From positions 1 to 22,324 of the forward strand of contig JAKAAK010000020.1 of NCBI GenBank assembly GCA_021797025.1: a stretch of 22,324 bases of DNA, read 5' to 3'. Of the stretch, positions 7,678-16,617 are shown piece after piece. The position numbers and the translations under genes were made by a program. The notes under the pieces were generated by a model, which was not told the origin of the DNA, did no database searches, and saw nothing but the letters and a program-made list of their open reading frames with translations. The stretch's first letter is position 1, and the number at the start of each line of letters is the position of its first letter. The DNA is from Thermoplasmata archaeon. GTDB taxonomy: Archaea > Thermoplasmatota > Thermoplasmata > Thermoplasmatales > Thermoplasmataceae.

Positions 7678-8210
7678 TTACTGAAATTGAGATGTTCAAA
7701 ATGCCAGTGGTTATTCTGTTTTTTTCTTTTCCCCAGTATAAGGTAGTTTGCCTGGAAACAACCTGCCATATTCAAATTCCTGGCAAATTTCAGTATTTCA
7801 TACAGCCGCTGTTCATCAACGTTTTTCCTGATGAGAGTAATGTGGGGAACAAATCTGCCGGTATCCATAGCATTTAAATTCAGGGCTTCTACAAGCATTG
7901 AATGAAATGTTACCATTTCCGGTGAGGGGATAACATTGAGGTATACGATATATGATTTTTTCCCGTTTTTTTCCTTCTCAAAATAACCGGTACCACTCAT
8001 GGTAAAGTGAAATGGAGAGACATTTTCACACATTCTTTTCACAGAAATAATATCCAGGGATTCAGGATTTGGAAGGTATGCCATGGTTATATGCACCCCT
8101 TTGCAGCTCAGCGATCCGGTATAGCCATAAATGTTTTCCAGATGCTTTTTGATTTCCGTAATCCGGCGTCTTATTTTTTCCGGCGGTTTCAATATGAGAG
8201 TGTACTGCAT
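7671..8210 (-). CDS. thpR: RNA 2',3'-cyclic phosphodiesterase (2'-5' RNA ligase family)
   Basis: A 179-residue member of the 2H phosphoesterase superfamily, which opens 2',3'-cyclic phosphates on RNA ends (and can join 2'-5' ends in vitro). Both signature motifs are present: H40-x-T42 ('KGVHITMAYL') and H123-x-T125 ('FVPHITLIRK'), about 80 residues apart as in the family. The N-terminal 'QYTLILKPPEKIRRRI' fits the first strand and helix. It follows the FAH-family gene with a single base between stop and start, so the two are clearly cotranscribed. The biological substrate in archaea (tRNA splicing or RNA repair ends) is uncertain. Confidence 0.88.
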   Translation of the reverse strand: MQYTLILKPPEKIRRRITEIKKHLENIYGYTGSLSCKGVHITMAYLPNPESLDIISVKRMCENVSPFHFTMSGTGYFEKEKNGKKSYIVYLNVIPSPEMVTFHSMLVEALNLNAMDTGRFVPHITLIRKNVDEQRLYEILKFARNLNMAGCFQANYLILGKRKKQNNHWHFEHLNFSKI

Positions 8211-8211
8211 T

Positions 8212-9036
8212 TTATTTGAAAGTTGTTGAAAGTTTGCCCAGTGAATCTATCTCCACCTCGACGGTGTCACCATTTCCCAGCCATTTCTGTTTTTCCTTCG
8301 GCATGCCCATAATAACTCCTGAGGGGGTTCCTGTTGAAATGCAATCGCCAGGCCTCAAGGTGATATACTTCGATATATAACTGATCAGTGTATTTACCGG
8401 GAATATCATCATATCTGTGGAAGAATTCTGCCTGAGTTCCCCGTTTACCCTTGTCTGTATTTTAAGTTTTTGCGGATTGTCAATTTCACCTATGGATATA
8501 TAGGGGCCGTTAGGATAAAAATTATCAAAACTTTTTCCAAGATAAAACTGGGAAGTTCTGTACTGAAGAAGTCTTGAACTCACATCGTTTCCCGTGAAAT
8601 AGCCTAGAACATATTTTAGTGCATCCTTTTCTGAAACATTTCTGGCCTTTCTGCCTATCATCACACAGAGTTCCCCCTCATAATCAACATTCAGATCATT
8701 TCCGGTATCAACTGTGGCTCCATTGCCAGTGAAAGTATTATTTGACTTGGTAAATACCACAGGAGTGTCAGGGATTTTGCCTCCATCATGCTCTGATACG
8801 TGGCTTTTATAGTTGAGACCGATACACATAAGCGTTGAGTTCTCATCTATGATTGATTCATAGGAAAATTGGTAATCCCTGAAATCACTTATATCATTGA
8901 TCTTTTTGAAATCTTCATCCGAAAGAGAGGAGATTTGCACTGATTTTATGCCATAATCATCCAGAAGAGCCAGTTTTCCATCCTTATACAGAGCAAGATG
9001 CTTTTTCCCATTTATATTAACAGCAGTTATTTTCAT
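8212..9036 (-). CDS. Fumarylacetoacetate hydrolase (FAH) family protein
   Basis: A 274-residue FAH-fold enzyme. The family hydrolyses or hydrates beta-diketo acids (acylpyruvates, 2-keto-4-pentenoate, oxaloacetate decarboxylation); the substrate cannot be assigned. Motifs: 'CIGLNYKSHVSEH', 'PVVFTKSNNTFTGNGATVD', the metal-binding 'DYEGELCVMIGR', 'GYFTGNDVSSR', 'LGKSFDNFYPNGPYI' and 'LRPGDCISTGTPSGV'. An in-frame TTG nine bases upstream would add three residues; I prefer the ATG at 9036, which has TTTATATAA centred about 26 bases ahead. It lies 29 bases after ahcY and one base before thpR in the same direction. Confidence 0.9.
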   Translation of the reverse strand: MKITAVNINGKKHLALYKDGKLALLDDYGIKSVQISSLSDEDFKKINDISDFRDYQFSYESIIDENSTLMCIGLNYKSHVSEHDGGKIPDTPVVFTKSNNTFTGNGATVDTGNDLNVDYEGELCVMIGRKARNVSEKDALKYVLGYFTGNDVSSRLLQYRTSQFYLGKSFDNFYPNGPYISIGEIDNPQKLKIQTRVNGELRQNSSTDMMIFPVNTLISYISKYITLRPGDCISTGTPSGVIMGMPKEKQKWLGNGDTVEVEIDSLGKLSTTFK

Positions 9037-9065
9037 GTGGATCAATATAAAAATTATATAAATAT

Positions 9066-10292
9066 CTATGTCCCTTCCTCATAGCTGTTAAGATATTTCA
9101 GCTGATCCTCTGTGTAACTATCTATTTTAAAATCCATTGAATTCAGTGCTATTCTTGCAACCTCATAATCGATTTCTTCTGGCACCGGGTATACTTTATT
9201 TGATAGATTTTTCCTGTGCTTAACTATGTATTCTGCGGTGAGCGCCTGGAGTGCAAAACTCAGATCCATAATTTCAACTGGATGACCCTGGCCTGCAGCC
9301 AGATTTAAAAGTCTTCCATCAGATATGAGATCTACCGTATTTCCGTTTTCAAGCCTGTATTCTGTAACAAGATTCCTGACCTGTACCTTTCCTGTATTCC
9401 TCTTCTCCAGGGAAGCGTAATCTATTTCATTGTTGAAATGCCCTACATTTCCCAGTATTATTCCCTTTTTGGCTACAAGCATATCATCATAGCTTACCAC
9501 ATTTTTCATGCCCGTAGCTGTGAAAAGAAGATCTGTATACCTTATAGCATTATTCATGCGGTCAACGTTGAATCCGTCCATGACGGCTTCTATGGCCTTG
9601 ACTGGATCGACTTCGGTGACTGTTACTCTTGCACCCATGCCCTTTAACCTCATGGCTACACCTTTCCCTACATATCCATAGCCTGCAACCAGAGCATTTT
9701 TTCCGGCTATGAGTATATTTGTTGCGTTCATGAAACCATCCAGGGCACTCTGGCCGGAACCGTATCTGTTATCAAAGAAATGCTTCATCTGTGCATCATT
9801 CACGTCGAACATAGGGAATTTTAATGCCCCTGCCTTTTCCATTGCTTTGAGTCTTACAACTCCTGTTGTGGTCTCTTCATTGCCACCCATTACATTTTTT
9901 ACTAGTTCCGGATCAGATGCAACTAGATTTGTAAGGTCCCCGCCATCATCTATTATAATGTCCGGCTTCACCTCAACCGTCTTTTTGATATTATCGTAAT
10001 ATTCTGTTTCCGTTTCCCCCTTTCTTGCATATACCATATAATTATAGTCTTTCCTTAGTGATTCAACAACGCTATCATCCGAACTGAGGGGATTGCATGA
10101 TGCAAGCCTTACCTCCGCGCCACCTTCTGAAAGCAGCAGTGCAAATATGCCTGTTTTGGCCTCCACGTGCAATGCCATTGCTATTTTAATGCCCTTGAAT
10201 GGTTTTTCCTTAAGGAAACGTTCTCTTATACTTGCAGATACGGGCATATGATCCCTTGCCCACTTTAACCTTAAAAATCCGTTGCTTTCCAT
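9066..10292 (-). CDS. ahcY: Adenosylhomocysteinase (S-adenosylhomocysteine hydrolase)
   Basis: Splits S-adenosylhomocysteine to adenosine and homocysteine, removing the inhibitory by-product of methylation. At 408 residues it is the shorter archaeal/thermophile form. Visible motifs: 'ALHVEAKTGIFALLLSEGGAEV' (H42), 'DDGGDLTN' (115-122), 'GGNEETTTGVVRL' (136-148), 'KFPMFDVNDAQMKHFFDNRYG', the NAD-binding 'VAGYGYVGKGVA' (202-213), 'GNVGHFNNEID' and 'GHPVEIMDLSFALQALTAEY'. The C-terminus has no K-P-x-x-Y-R-Y tail as in bacterial and eukaryal enzymes, which is normal for this subgroup. It starts 5 bases after the stop of arfC and precedes the FAH-family gene, so it belongs to a minus-strand operon. 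Confidence 0.96.
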   Translation of the reverse strand: MESNGFLRLKWARDHMPVSASIRERFLKEKPFKGIKIAMALHVEAKTGIFALLLSEGGAEVRLASCNPLSSDDSVVESLRKDYNYMVYARKGETETEYYDNIKKTVEVKPDIIIDDGGDLTNLVASDPELVKNVMGGNEETTTGVVRLKAMEKAGALKFPMFDVNDAQMKHFFDNRYGSGQSALDGFMNATNILIAGKNALVAGYGYVGKGVAMRLKGMGARVTVTEVDPVKAIEAVMDGFNVDRMNNAIRYTDLLFTATGMKNVVSYDDMLVAKKGIILGNVGHFNNEIDYASLEKRNTGKVQVRNLVTEYRLENGNTVDLISDGRLLNLAAGQGHPVEIMDLSFALQALTAEYIVKHRKNLSNKVYPVPEEIDYEVARIALNSMDFKIDSYTEDQLKYLNSYEEGT

Positions 10293-10297
10293 TATAA

Positions 10298-10858
10298 TCA
10301 GATGTATATACTTTTAATACTTAAAAGAATTCCCCTATGGCATTGTTCCACTTTGTATTCCATCCTCCTGTCAGCAGTTGGAAAGAGTGATTTGCCCGAC
10401 AGGATAAGTCCCGGATCTATGTATACAAAGAACTGATCGAATAAATTAGCATCCAGAAATTCGTTTATAACCTGTACTCCCCCCTCAACAAGCACAGATT
10501 TTATTCCCAGGGAATACAGTTTTTCCATTATGCCTCTTATTTCGGTGTCGTTTACAATAACGGTCTGGGCATTCTTTATGTGTTTATTTTTCCTGGATAC
10601 GATATACGTTTTCACGCTACCATCGAAGATTTTATACTTATCGGATAGCTTAAATTCCCCGTCAAGGACTATTCTGCGTTTGGAATAATGGAGAACAGGG
10701 TCATCCATTATAACAGTATTTGCACCAATAAGTACAGCATCAACAGATTTTCTTAGCGAAAGCACCCTTTCCATATCATCTGCATCAGATATTGTATAAC
10801 GACCGTTTTCTGATGATATTTTCCCGTTCAAAGACATTGCAACATTTATTGTTACCAT
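10298..10858 (-). CDS. arfC: 2,5-diamino-6-ribosylamino-pyrimidinone 5'-phosphate reductase
   Basis: Riboflavin pathway reductase of the RibD C-terminal/dihydrofolate reductase-like fold; it reduces the ribosyl side chain of the pyrimidine intermediate to ribityl with NAD(P)H. From the ATG at 10858 it has 186 residues and starts 'VTINVAMSLNGKIS', the usual family N-terminus. Other motifs are 'DAVLIGANTVIMDDP' and 'SVLVEGGVQVINEFL'. An ATG three codons upstream (10867) is equally possible; an open frame continues to 10939 but that extension looks unrelated to the family. The bacterial N-terminal deaminase domain of RibD is absent, as in other archaea. It is transcribed away from the amidohydrolase-ribBCH cluster, from a shared 126-base spacer. 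Confidence 0.9.
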   Translation of the reverse strand: MVTINVAMSLNGKISSENGRYTISDADDMERVLSLRKSVDAVLIGANTVIMDDPVLHYSKRRIVLDGEFKLSDKYKIFDGSVKTYIVSRKNKHIKNAQTVIVNDTEIRGIMEKLYSLGIKSVLVEGGVQVINEFLDANLFDQFFVYIDPGLILSGKSLFPTADRRMEYKVEQCHRGILLSIKSIYI

Positions 10859-10984
10859 TGGAAGCATATAGGTTAATGGTGTTCTAATATAACAATTTTG
10901 AGATATTACTAAAAAATAAGTATTTATAACTATTAACAATATGGAAAAACAGCTATACCATAATACTGTAATGGAAGTGTGATT
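10859..10984. promoter_or_regulatory. Divergent promoter region of the riboflavin genes
   Basis: The spacer between arfC and the amidohydrolase contains a minus-strand TATA-like GTTATAAATA (about 10922-10931) with, next to it, the inverted repeat TACT-N8-AGTA (10907-10922). A second imperfect dyad, CCAT-N9-ATGG, spans 10958-10974, close to the amidohydrolase start. Either could bind a regulator such as the archaeal riboflavin regulator/kinase RbkR, but its site is not proven here. Confidence 0.35.
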
Positions 10985-11992
10985 ATGAAGGTCAGTGGGA
11001 ATATATATTTCAATGGAAAATTACGGCATGGGACTCTCGATCTATCCGGCATACCTGCATTCAAAACAGGTATTGCAAATGATGGACTTTATGGGACTAT
11101 TATACCGATGCCTGTAAATGCCCATACGCATGTTGGGGACTCGTTTATCAGTGATGAACCCGCAGGAACACTGCCTGACATAGTGGGCCCCGGAGGACTT
11201 AAACACAGAATGCTAGAACATGCCGATACAGATTCAATTATCAACGGAATCAGGAAGGCAAACCAGTTCATGTGGAAAAATGGAACGCTGTCTTATATGG
11301 ATTTCAGGGAGGGTGGTCTGGATGGTATCAAACTTATCAAGAAATCAAAATCCCGCCATATACATCCAGTTATACTGGGTAGGCCATACTGCAACGATTC
11401 CATTGAAGCAATTCTGGATTCGTCCGATGGGATTGCACTGAGCTCGATTTCAGATATTGATTATGGAGAGGCAATGAAAGCATCCAGAGGGGCCAGAAAG
11501 ATGGGAAAAATATTTGCACTACATTTCAGCGAGAATAAAAGGGAGGATATTGACATTGTTCTGGATCTTAATCCATCATTCCTGGTACACGGGATAGAGG
11601 CTGATGATAGGGACCTTAATTTGCTGGGTAAAAGTGGAATTCCTGTAGCAATAACACCGCGATCAAACATATTTTACGGAAAACGGCCGGATTATGGAAG
11701 ATTCGTAAAGTCAGGCATTGAAATAATGCTCGGAACAGATAATGTATTTGTAACGGAGCCAGATATGTTCAGTGAAATGGATTTCCTTTACAGGTATCAA
11801 CGTTTCAGCACGTATATTAGCCCTTCTGATATACTTAAATTTGCAATTGACAATCCAAGAAAATTTCTACAGAAAAATGGCGTGCCCCTAAGCGAAGCGT
11901 ATATATTTTTTAAAAATCAGCTGCTCAATGAATACCAGTTAGTGACAAAAAAACACTATTTTAAGTCATCTATTTTACATATTTTTGAGTAG
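10985..11992 (+). CDS. Metal-dependent amidohydrolase (Atz/Trz-like) of the riboflavin cluster
   Basis: A 335-residue amidohydrolase with an intact metal site: H47-T-H49 ('NAHTHVGDS'), H180 ('FALHFSEN'), H202 ('LVHGIEA') and D252 ('LGTDNV'), with no carboxylated Lys evident. This is the mononuclear pattern of cytosine, guanine, SAH and other deaminases of the ATZ/TRZ group. 'TPRSNIFYG' before the Asp motif also fits. The substrate is not shown by sequence. Its position as first gene of a cluster with ribB, ribC and ribH, back to back with arfC, suggests a riboflavin-pathway deaminase or deformylase. The start could be GTG 10979; I prefer ATG 10985 two codons on. There is a 38-base gap before ribB. 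Confidence 0.85.
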   Translation: MKVSGNIYFNGKLRHGTLDLSGIPAFKTGIANDGLYGTIIPMPVNAHTHVGDSFISDEPAGTLPDIVGPGGLKHRMLEHADTDSIINGIRKANQFMWKNGTLSYMDFREGGLDGIKLIKKSKSRHIHPVILGRPYCNDSIEAILDSSDGIALSSISDIDYGEAMKASRGARKMGKIFALHFSENKREDIDIVLDLNPSFLVHGIEADDRDLNLLGKSGIPVAITPRSNIFYGKRPDYGRFVKSGIEIMLGTDNVFVTEPDMFSEMDFLYRYQRFSTYISPSDILKFAIDNPRKFLQKNGVPLSEAYIFFKNQLLNEYQLVTKKHYFKSSILHIFE

Positions 11993-12002
11993 ATACTAAA
12001 AT

Positions 12003-12013
12003 ATTAAATATAT
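12003..12013 (+). promoter_or_regulatory. TATA box of ribB
   Basis: The AT stretch ending the amidohydrolase-ribB gap contains TTAAATATAT centred about 23-24 bases before the ATG at 12031. That spacing supports both the ATG over the in-frame TTG at 12013 and a leaderless internal promoter for ribB. Confidence 0.4.
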
Positions 12014-12030
12014 TGCGGCAATGCTCCGGT

Positions 12031-13193
<1,163 letters not shown>

Positions 13194-13201
13194 GTGATAA
13201 T

Positions 13202-13618
13202 ATGGAAAAAATAAGAGTTGGGATAGTTGTAGCGGAATTTAATTATGATATAACAGAAATGATGATGAAAAGAGCGGTAGATCATGCGAAATTCCTGGGA
13301 GTTGAAGTAGAAAAGATTTTCAGGGTACCGGGCACATTTGATATGCCATTGGCCATAAAAAAGCTGCTAAAGATGGATAATATAGATGGTGTTGTCACTT
13401 TGGGCGCCGTAATCAGGGGAGAAACAGATCATCACAGGGTTATTATGGATAACGCTGCCAGAAAGATAACAGACCTGTCCCTGGAGTACGAAAAACCTGT
13501 GGCTCTCGGTATTTCAGGATCTGGGGAATCCAGATTGCAGGCAGAGGCGAGGATAGATATGGCAAAGGATGCCATGGAAAGTTGCGTTAAAATGATAAGG
13601 GAAATCAATTCCCTGTAA
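13202..13618 (+). CDS. ribH: 6,7-dimethyl-8-ribityllumazine synthase
   Basis: Condenses the ribityl-diaminopyrimidine with dihydroxybutanone phosphate to lumazine, the substrate of ribC. It has 138 residues, the usual size. Motifs: 'VGIVVAEFNYDITEMM' (the FN substrate loop), 'RVPGTFDMPLAIKKLL', 'VVTLGAVIRGETDHHRVI' (catalytic His in the DHHR stretch) and 'PVALGISGSGES'. The start follows ribC by 8 bases with GGTGAT as Shine-Dalgarno site. It is the last riboflavin gene; the tRNA-Arg gene follows after 76 bases. Confidence 0.96.
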   Translation: MEKIRVGIVVAEFNYDITEMMMKRAVDHAKFLGVEVEKIFRVPGTFDMPLAIKKLLKMDNIDGVVTLGAVIRGETDHHRVIMDNAARKITDLSLEYEKPVALGISGSGESRLQAEARIDMAKDAMESCVKMIREINSL

Positions 13619-13662
13619 GTTTTACCACAAACAAATATATTTTTGGTTTACAATTAAAAAAA

Positions 13663-13671
13663 ATTAAATGC
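13663..13671 (+). promoter_or_regulatory. TATA box of tRNA-Arg
   Basis: ATTAAATGC centred about 28 bases before the first base of the tRNA, with A/T-rich surroundings. The preceding T-run at 13637-13645 may end the riboflavin transcript. Confidence 0.4.
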
Positions 13672-13694
13672 TTTTGTTTGATTACGTATGAAAT

Positions 13695-13769
13695 GGGCAC
13701 GTGGCCTAGCATGGATAGGGCAACAGCCTCCTAAGCTGTAAATCAGGGGTCCAAATCCCCTCGTGCCCG
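13695..13769 (+). tRNA. tRNA-Arg (CCT)
   Basis: A full cloverleaf of 75 bases: acceptor GGGCACG pairs CGTGCCC; D stem GCCT/GGGC; anticodon stem ACAGC/GCTGT around loop CTCCTAA, giving anticodon CCT for AGG; T stem AGGGG/CCCCT with loop TCCAAAT; discriminator G at 13769. No intron and no encoded CCA (GC follows). The stop codon of the convergent PCNA gene begins one base further on. Confidence 0.95.
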
Positions 13770-13770
13770 C

Positions 13771-14511
13771 TTATGATTCCATTCTCGGTGCAAGCAGGAA
13801 TCTTCCCTTTATTCTTTCAGGAGAATCTGTGCCAAGATTGAATTCAATTGTGAGCGGATAATCACTTTTGAATGAAAGCTTTATTTCTTCACTTGGAGAT
13901 ATTGACCTCATGAATTTAAGAAGATATTCCAGGGGATACGATGATTTTATGGTTTCATGGCACTGAATTTCTTTTAGTGTATCCTTCTGGAGTATCATTT
14001 CACTCTCATCTGCATCCGATGTTGATTTTGCAGAAAAGTTGTCAGGCGTCATCGTAAGCCTGATTGCGTCGGAAACATCCTCTGCTGCTCTGAGGCCCCT
14101 TTCGAATTCTCCCTTGATCATTACTACGTAGTCCTCTGCAACTATCTGAGGAACCCTTGGAGTTGTAATCTGATTATTGTCCAGCAGTGATATGCTTTTT
14201 ATTATATTCCCTATTTCAAATTTTAATTTTTCCCTGTCTTTTACAATTACCATGGAATCATTACTTGAGGCCAATTTCAAAATGCTTTTTACCTTCTCAA
14301 GGTCAAGTGATATTTCCTCCTCAGCTTCTACATCATATTCGGCAAAAACATTTTTTGGAATTTCCAGAGAAACCATGGCGACATGTGCTGGGTCAACAGC
14401 GTTGACGGTTATGCCAGTTGAGGTTATTTTGAACTTTGATTCGGTAACCACGGTGCTTAGCATCTCTACTACGTCTTTTAGATTTTTCACAGAAATATTC
14501 ATTCTTGTCAT
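13771..14511 (-). CDS. pcn: DNA polymerase sliding clamp (PCNA)
   Basis: Ring-forming processivity clamp for DNA polymerase, ligase and flap endonuclease; 246 residues as in other archaeal PCNAs. Features: 'SKFKITSTGITVNAVDPAHVAMVSLEIPKNVF' (DNA-facing helix and loop, about 25-56), the interdomain stretch 'ISLLDNNQITTPRVPQIVAED' (about 106-126) and the C-terminal 'SDYPLTIEFNLG' and 'RGRFLLAPRM'-like 'IKGRFLLAPRMES'. The ATG at 14511 is chosen over ATG 14502 because a TATA box lies 27 bases ahead of it. Only one PCNA gene is visible. It is tail-to-tail with the tRNA-Arg gene. Confidence 0.96.
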   Translation of the reverse strand: MTRMNISVKNLKDVVEMLSTVVTESKFKITSTGITVNAVDPAHVAMVSLEIPKNVFAEYDVEAEEEISLDLEKVKSILKLASSNDSMVIVKDREKLKFEIGNIIKSISLLDNNQITTPRVPQIVAEDYVVMIKGEFERGLRAAEDVSDAIRLTMTPDNFSAKSTSDADESEMILQKDTLKEIQCHETIKSSYPLEYLLKFMRSISPSEEIKLSFKSDYPLTIEFNLGTDSPERIKGRFLLAPRMES

Positions 14512-14533
14512 ATAATCATGACATGGATAGGTA

Positions 14534-14542
14534 TATTATAAA
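14534..14542 (-). promoter_or_regulatory. TATA box of pcn
   Basis: Minus-strand TTTATAATA, centred 27 bases before the ATG at 14511; leaderless arrangement. It lies in the 61-base spacer after gdhA and shows separate transcription of pcn. Confidence 0.5.
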
Positions 14543-14572
14543 CATTCTTTTCAAAAAAATAAATACAAAAAA

Positions 14573-15823
14573 TTAATTTAAGAGTCCCCTTGCCTTCATG
14601 GCATCTACGACTCTCTGTATGGCTATTATGTATGCTGCTGTCCTCGGGTCAGTTTTATACTTTTCATGTACATCCAGTACATCCTTGGTTGCAGCAGTCA
14701 TTTTCTTATCAAGTCTGCTGTATACATCTTCCTCTGTCCAGTAATCACCGGTTATGTTCTGAACCCATTCAAAGTATGATACTGTGACTCCGCCTGCATT
14801 TGACAGGAAATCCGGAAGGAGAAGTATGTCCTTTTTGAAGAATATTTCATCTGCCTCGGGAGTTGATGGTCCATTTGCCAGTTCCAGTACTATTTTTGCC
14901 TTTACTCTTGATGCATTTTCTCCTGTTAACTGGTCTTCTATTGCCGAGGGAATAAGCACATCAACATCGGATTCAAGAAGTTCCTCGTTTGTTATGTTTT
15001 TGGATCCCGGGAAGTTTTCCACTGTACCTGTCTTTTCCTTGTGTGCCAGAAGTTCATTGTAATCTATTCCACTTTCCTTGTATATTCCTCCACTGGAATC
15101 TGAAACTGCAACAACTTTTCCATGAAACATCTCATTCACGAATTTAACAGCGAACTGGCCGGCATTTCCGAAACCCTGTATTGCATATTTTGCCTTTGTT
15201 AGGTCAATCCCCTTGTACTCTGCTCCCTCTCTCAGAACATACATTCCTCCCTTTGCTGTGGCATCTCCCCTTCCCAGGGAACCGCCGAGTGTCAGGGGTT
15301 TTCCCGTGATAACGCCCGGGGCGGAATGTCTTACTATTTTTTCATATTCATCCATCATCCATCCCATTATCTGTGGGGTTGTGTAAACATCAGGTGCAGG
15401 CACATCAATCTCTGGCCCTATAAAGTCAGCAATTGCATCTATGTATCCCCTGCTCAGTTTTTCAAGTTCATTCTTGCTCATTTTCTTGGTGTCACATATA
15501 ATTCCACCCTTTGCACCGCCAAATGGCAGTCCCAGGAGTGCTGTTTTCCATGTCATCCATGCGGAAAGAGCCTTCACCTCTGACAGGTTTTCTTTTATAT
15601 AATATCTTATTCCGCCTTTCATCGGTCCCCTTGCATTATTGTAATGTACTCTGAATCCGGTGAATACCTTTGTTTCACCGTTATCCATCTTTACAGGTAT
15701 ACTTACCTGGAGAATCTCCTTGGGAGAGCTCAGCACATCAATTGTTGCACTGTCTAGCTTCATTACTTTCGCAGCCTTGTTTAGCTGGGCAAGCGCTATA
15801 TCAAACGGATCTAAATCTTCCAT
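14573..15823 (-). CDS. gdhA: Glutamate dehydrogenase
   Basis: Reversibly converts glutamate to 2-oxoglutarate and ammonia with NAD(P). The 416-residue protein has the size of the hexameric archaeal enzyme. Motifs: '[21 protein letters not shown]' around the substrate site (54-74; K69 in 'GPMKGG'), catalytic K105 in '[11 protein letters not shown]', D145 in 'VPAPDVYT', and the dinucleotide fold '[11 protein letters not shown]' (215-225). Coenzyme preference cannot be read safely. GGTG about 6 bases before the ATG may act as a Shine-Dalgarno site, so this transcript probably has a short leader. It diverges from the DUF2250 gene. Confidence 0.96.
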   Translation of the reverse strand: MEDLDPFDIALAQLNKAAKVMKLDSATIDVLSSPKEILQVSIPVKMDNGETKVFTGFRVHYNNARGPMKGGIRYYIKENLSEVKALSAWMTWKTALLGLPFGGAKGGIICDTKKMSKNELEKLSRGYIDAIADFIGPEIDVPAPDVYTTPQIMGWMMDEYEKIVRHSAPGVITGKPLTLGGSLGRGDATAKGGMYVLREGAEYKGIDLTKAKYAIQGFGNAGQFAVKFVNEMFHGKVVAVSDSSGGIYKESGIDYNELLAHKEKTGTVENFPGSKNITNEELLESDVDVLIPSAIEDQLTGENASRVKAKIVLELANGPSTPEADEIFFKKDILLLPDFLSNAGGVTVSYFEWVQNITGDYWTEEDVYSRLDKKMTAATKDVLDVHEKYKTDPRTAAYIIAIQRVVDAMKARGLLN

Positions 15824-15919
15824 ATAAACACCAAATTGAAATCACGAAGGGGTAGTTTAAGGTTTGCTTTGGCACCTATTGTATGACACTTGACAACGCG
15901 TATCCTGTAACAGCTTATA

Positions 15920-15928
15920 TTTTTATAG
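15920..15928 (+). promoter_or_regulatory. TATA box of the DUF2250 gene and divergent spacer
   Basis: TTTTTATAG is centred about 28 bases before ATG 15952. The 128-base spacer shared with gdhA also holds TGACA-CT-TGACA (15884-15895) and a further TTGACA (15933-15938), possible repeated regulator half-sites. Confidence 0.35.
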
Positions 15929-15951
15929 AGTGTTGACATTATAATTAATAT

Positions 15952-16443
15952 ATGGAAGATGATGAAATAAAAAAGATGCTTGTCATGGACCACGAAATGC
16001 TCATGGTTTTAAAACACTTCGAACTTGCCAAACTTGATTATGCCAAAAATATCAAAATTTATACCAGCATACCTCAGGCCAAAGTACAGATATACATTGA
16101 AAGACTGTATTCTATGGGACTTATAGAAAAATATTCAGGTTCCTCTGTAAAAAGAACGGAGGCAAAGTTGAAAAAAACAAATGAAGTCCATAAACACCAC
16201 ACATACTATCATATTGCAAACAATGGACATTACATATTGAGGGATATGAACGAAAGAGAATATATAAAATATGTAGATATTCTGTGCCTCAGGCTTATCC
16301 TTCTGAAGAGGGAAAGAAAGGACAATGCCGAAAAATGCCAGAGATTATATGAAATGGGGCTGATGGATAAGAATTACGAGCCTACTGAGATGGGATTAAA
16401 AGTACTCGATCTTGCAAAGAGGCGGCAGGTTAAAATATATTGA
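15952..16443 (+). CDS. DUF2250 family winged-helix protein
   Basis: A 163-residue archaeal protein that matches the DUF2250 family, predicted winged-helix DNA-binding proteins of unknown target. The N-terminal part (about 12-60) reads as a helix-turn-helix: 'HEMLMVLKHFELAKLDYAKN', then 'IPQAKVQIYIERLYSMGLIEK'. The family's strongest segment is 'GSSVKRTEAKLKK' followed by 'EVHKHHTYYHIANNGHYILR' (about 65-103). The C-terminal 60 residues look like a second small helical unit ending in 'EMGLKVLDLAKRRQ'. It diverges from gdhA and could regulate it, but nothing in the sequence proves this. Confidence 0.75.
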   Translation: MEDDEIKKMLVMDHEMLMVLKHFELAKLDYAKNIKIYTSIPQAKVQIYIERLYSMGLIEKYSGSSVKRTEAKLKKTNEVHKHHTYYHIANNGHYILRDMNEREYIKYVDILCLRLILLKRERKDNAEKCQRLYEMGLMDKNYEPTEMGLKVLDLAKRRQVKIY

Positions 16444-16502
16444 AATTTTTGAAATTCCAAATAGGCAGATGATATGGTATAGATTTGATTGCCATAGTAA
16501 CG

Positions 16503-16617
16503 TTTATAAATATTTTTAACATAGCCATTTCAATTCAGGAAGGATGTGCTGTATAGCATGATAAAGCTTCTACTAAGTGTGCTTGTTGTATTACATGTCC
16601 TGATGATAAATGAAAAA
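16503..16617 (+). other. Leader upstream of tRNA-Gly with distant TATA box
   Basis: The best TATA box before the tRNA, TTTATAAATA (16503-16512), lies more than 100 bases upstream; nothing TATA-like sits at the usual distance. The predicted transcript would carry about 85 bases of 5' leader to be trimmed by RNase P. Within it a 24-codon hydrophobic reading frame opens at ATG 16558 and ends inside the tRNA at 16632; it has no close Shine-Dalgarno site, so I do not call it a gene. Confidence 0.3.

Noticed and set aside
10859..10939. N-terminal extension of arfC to 10939
   Set aside because: The extra 27 residues do not resemble the family, and the ATG at 10858 or 10867 gives the conserved start with a TATA box upstream.
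15932..15951. TTGACA followed by TATAAT, resembling a bacterial promoter
   Set aside because: The two words are almost adjacent instead of about 17 bases apart, and all other evidence is archaeal with a proper TATA box upstream.
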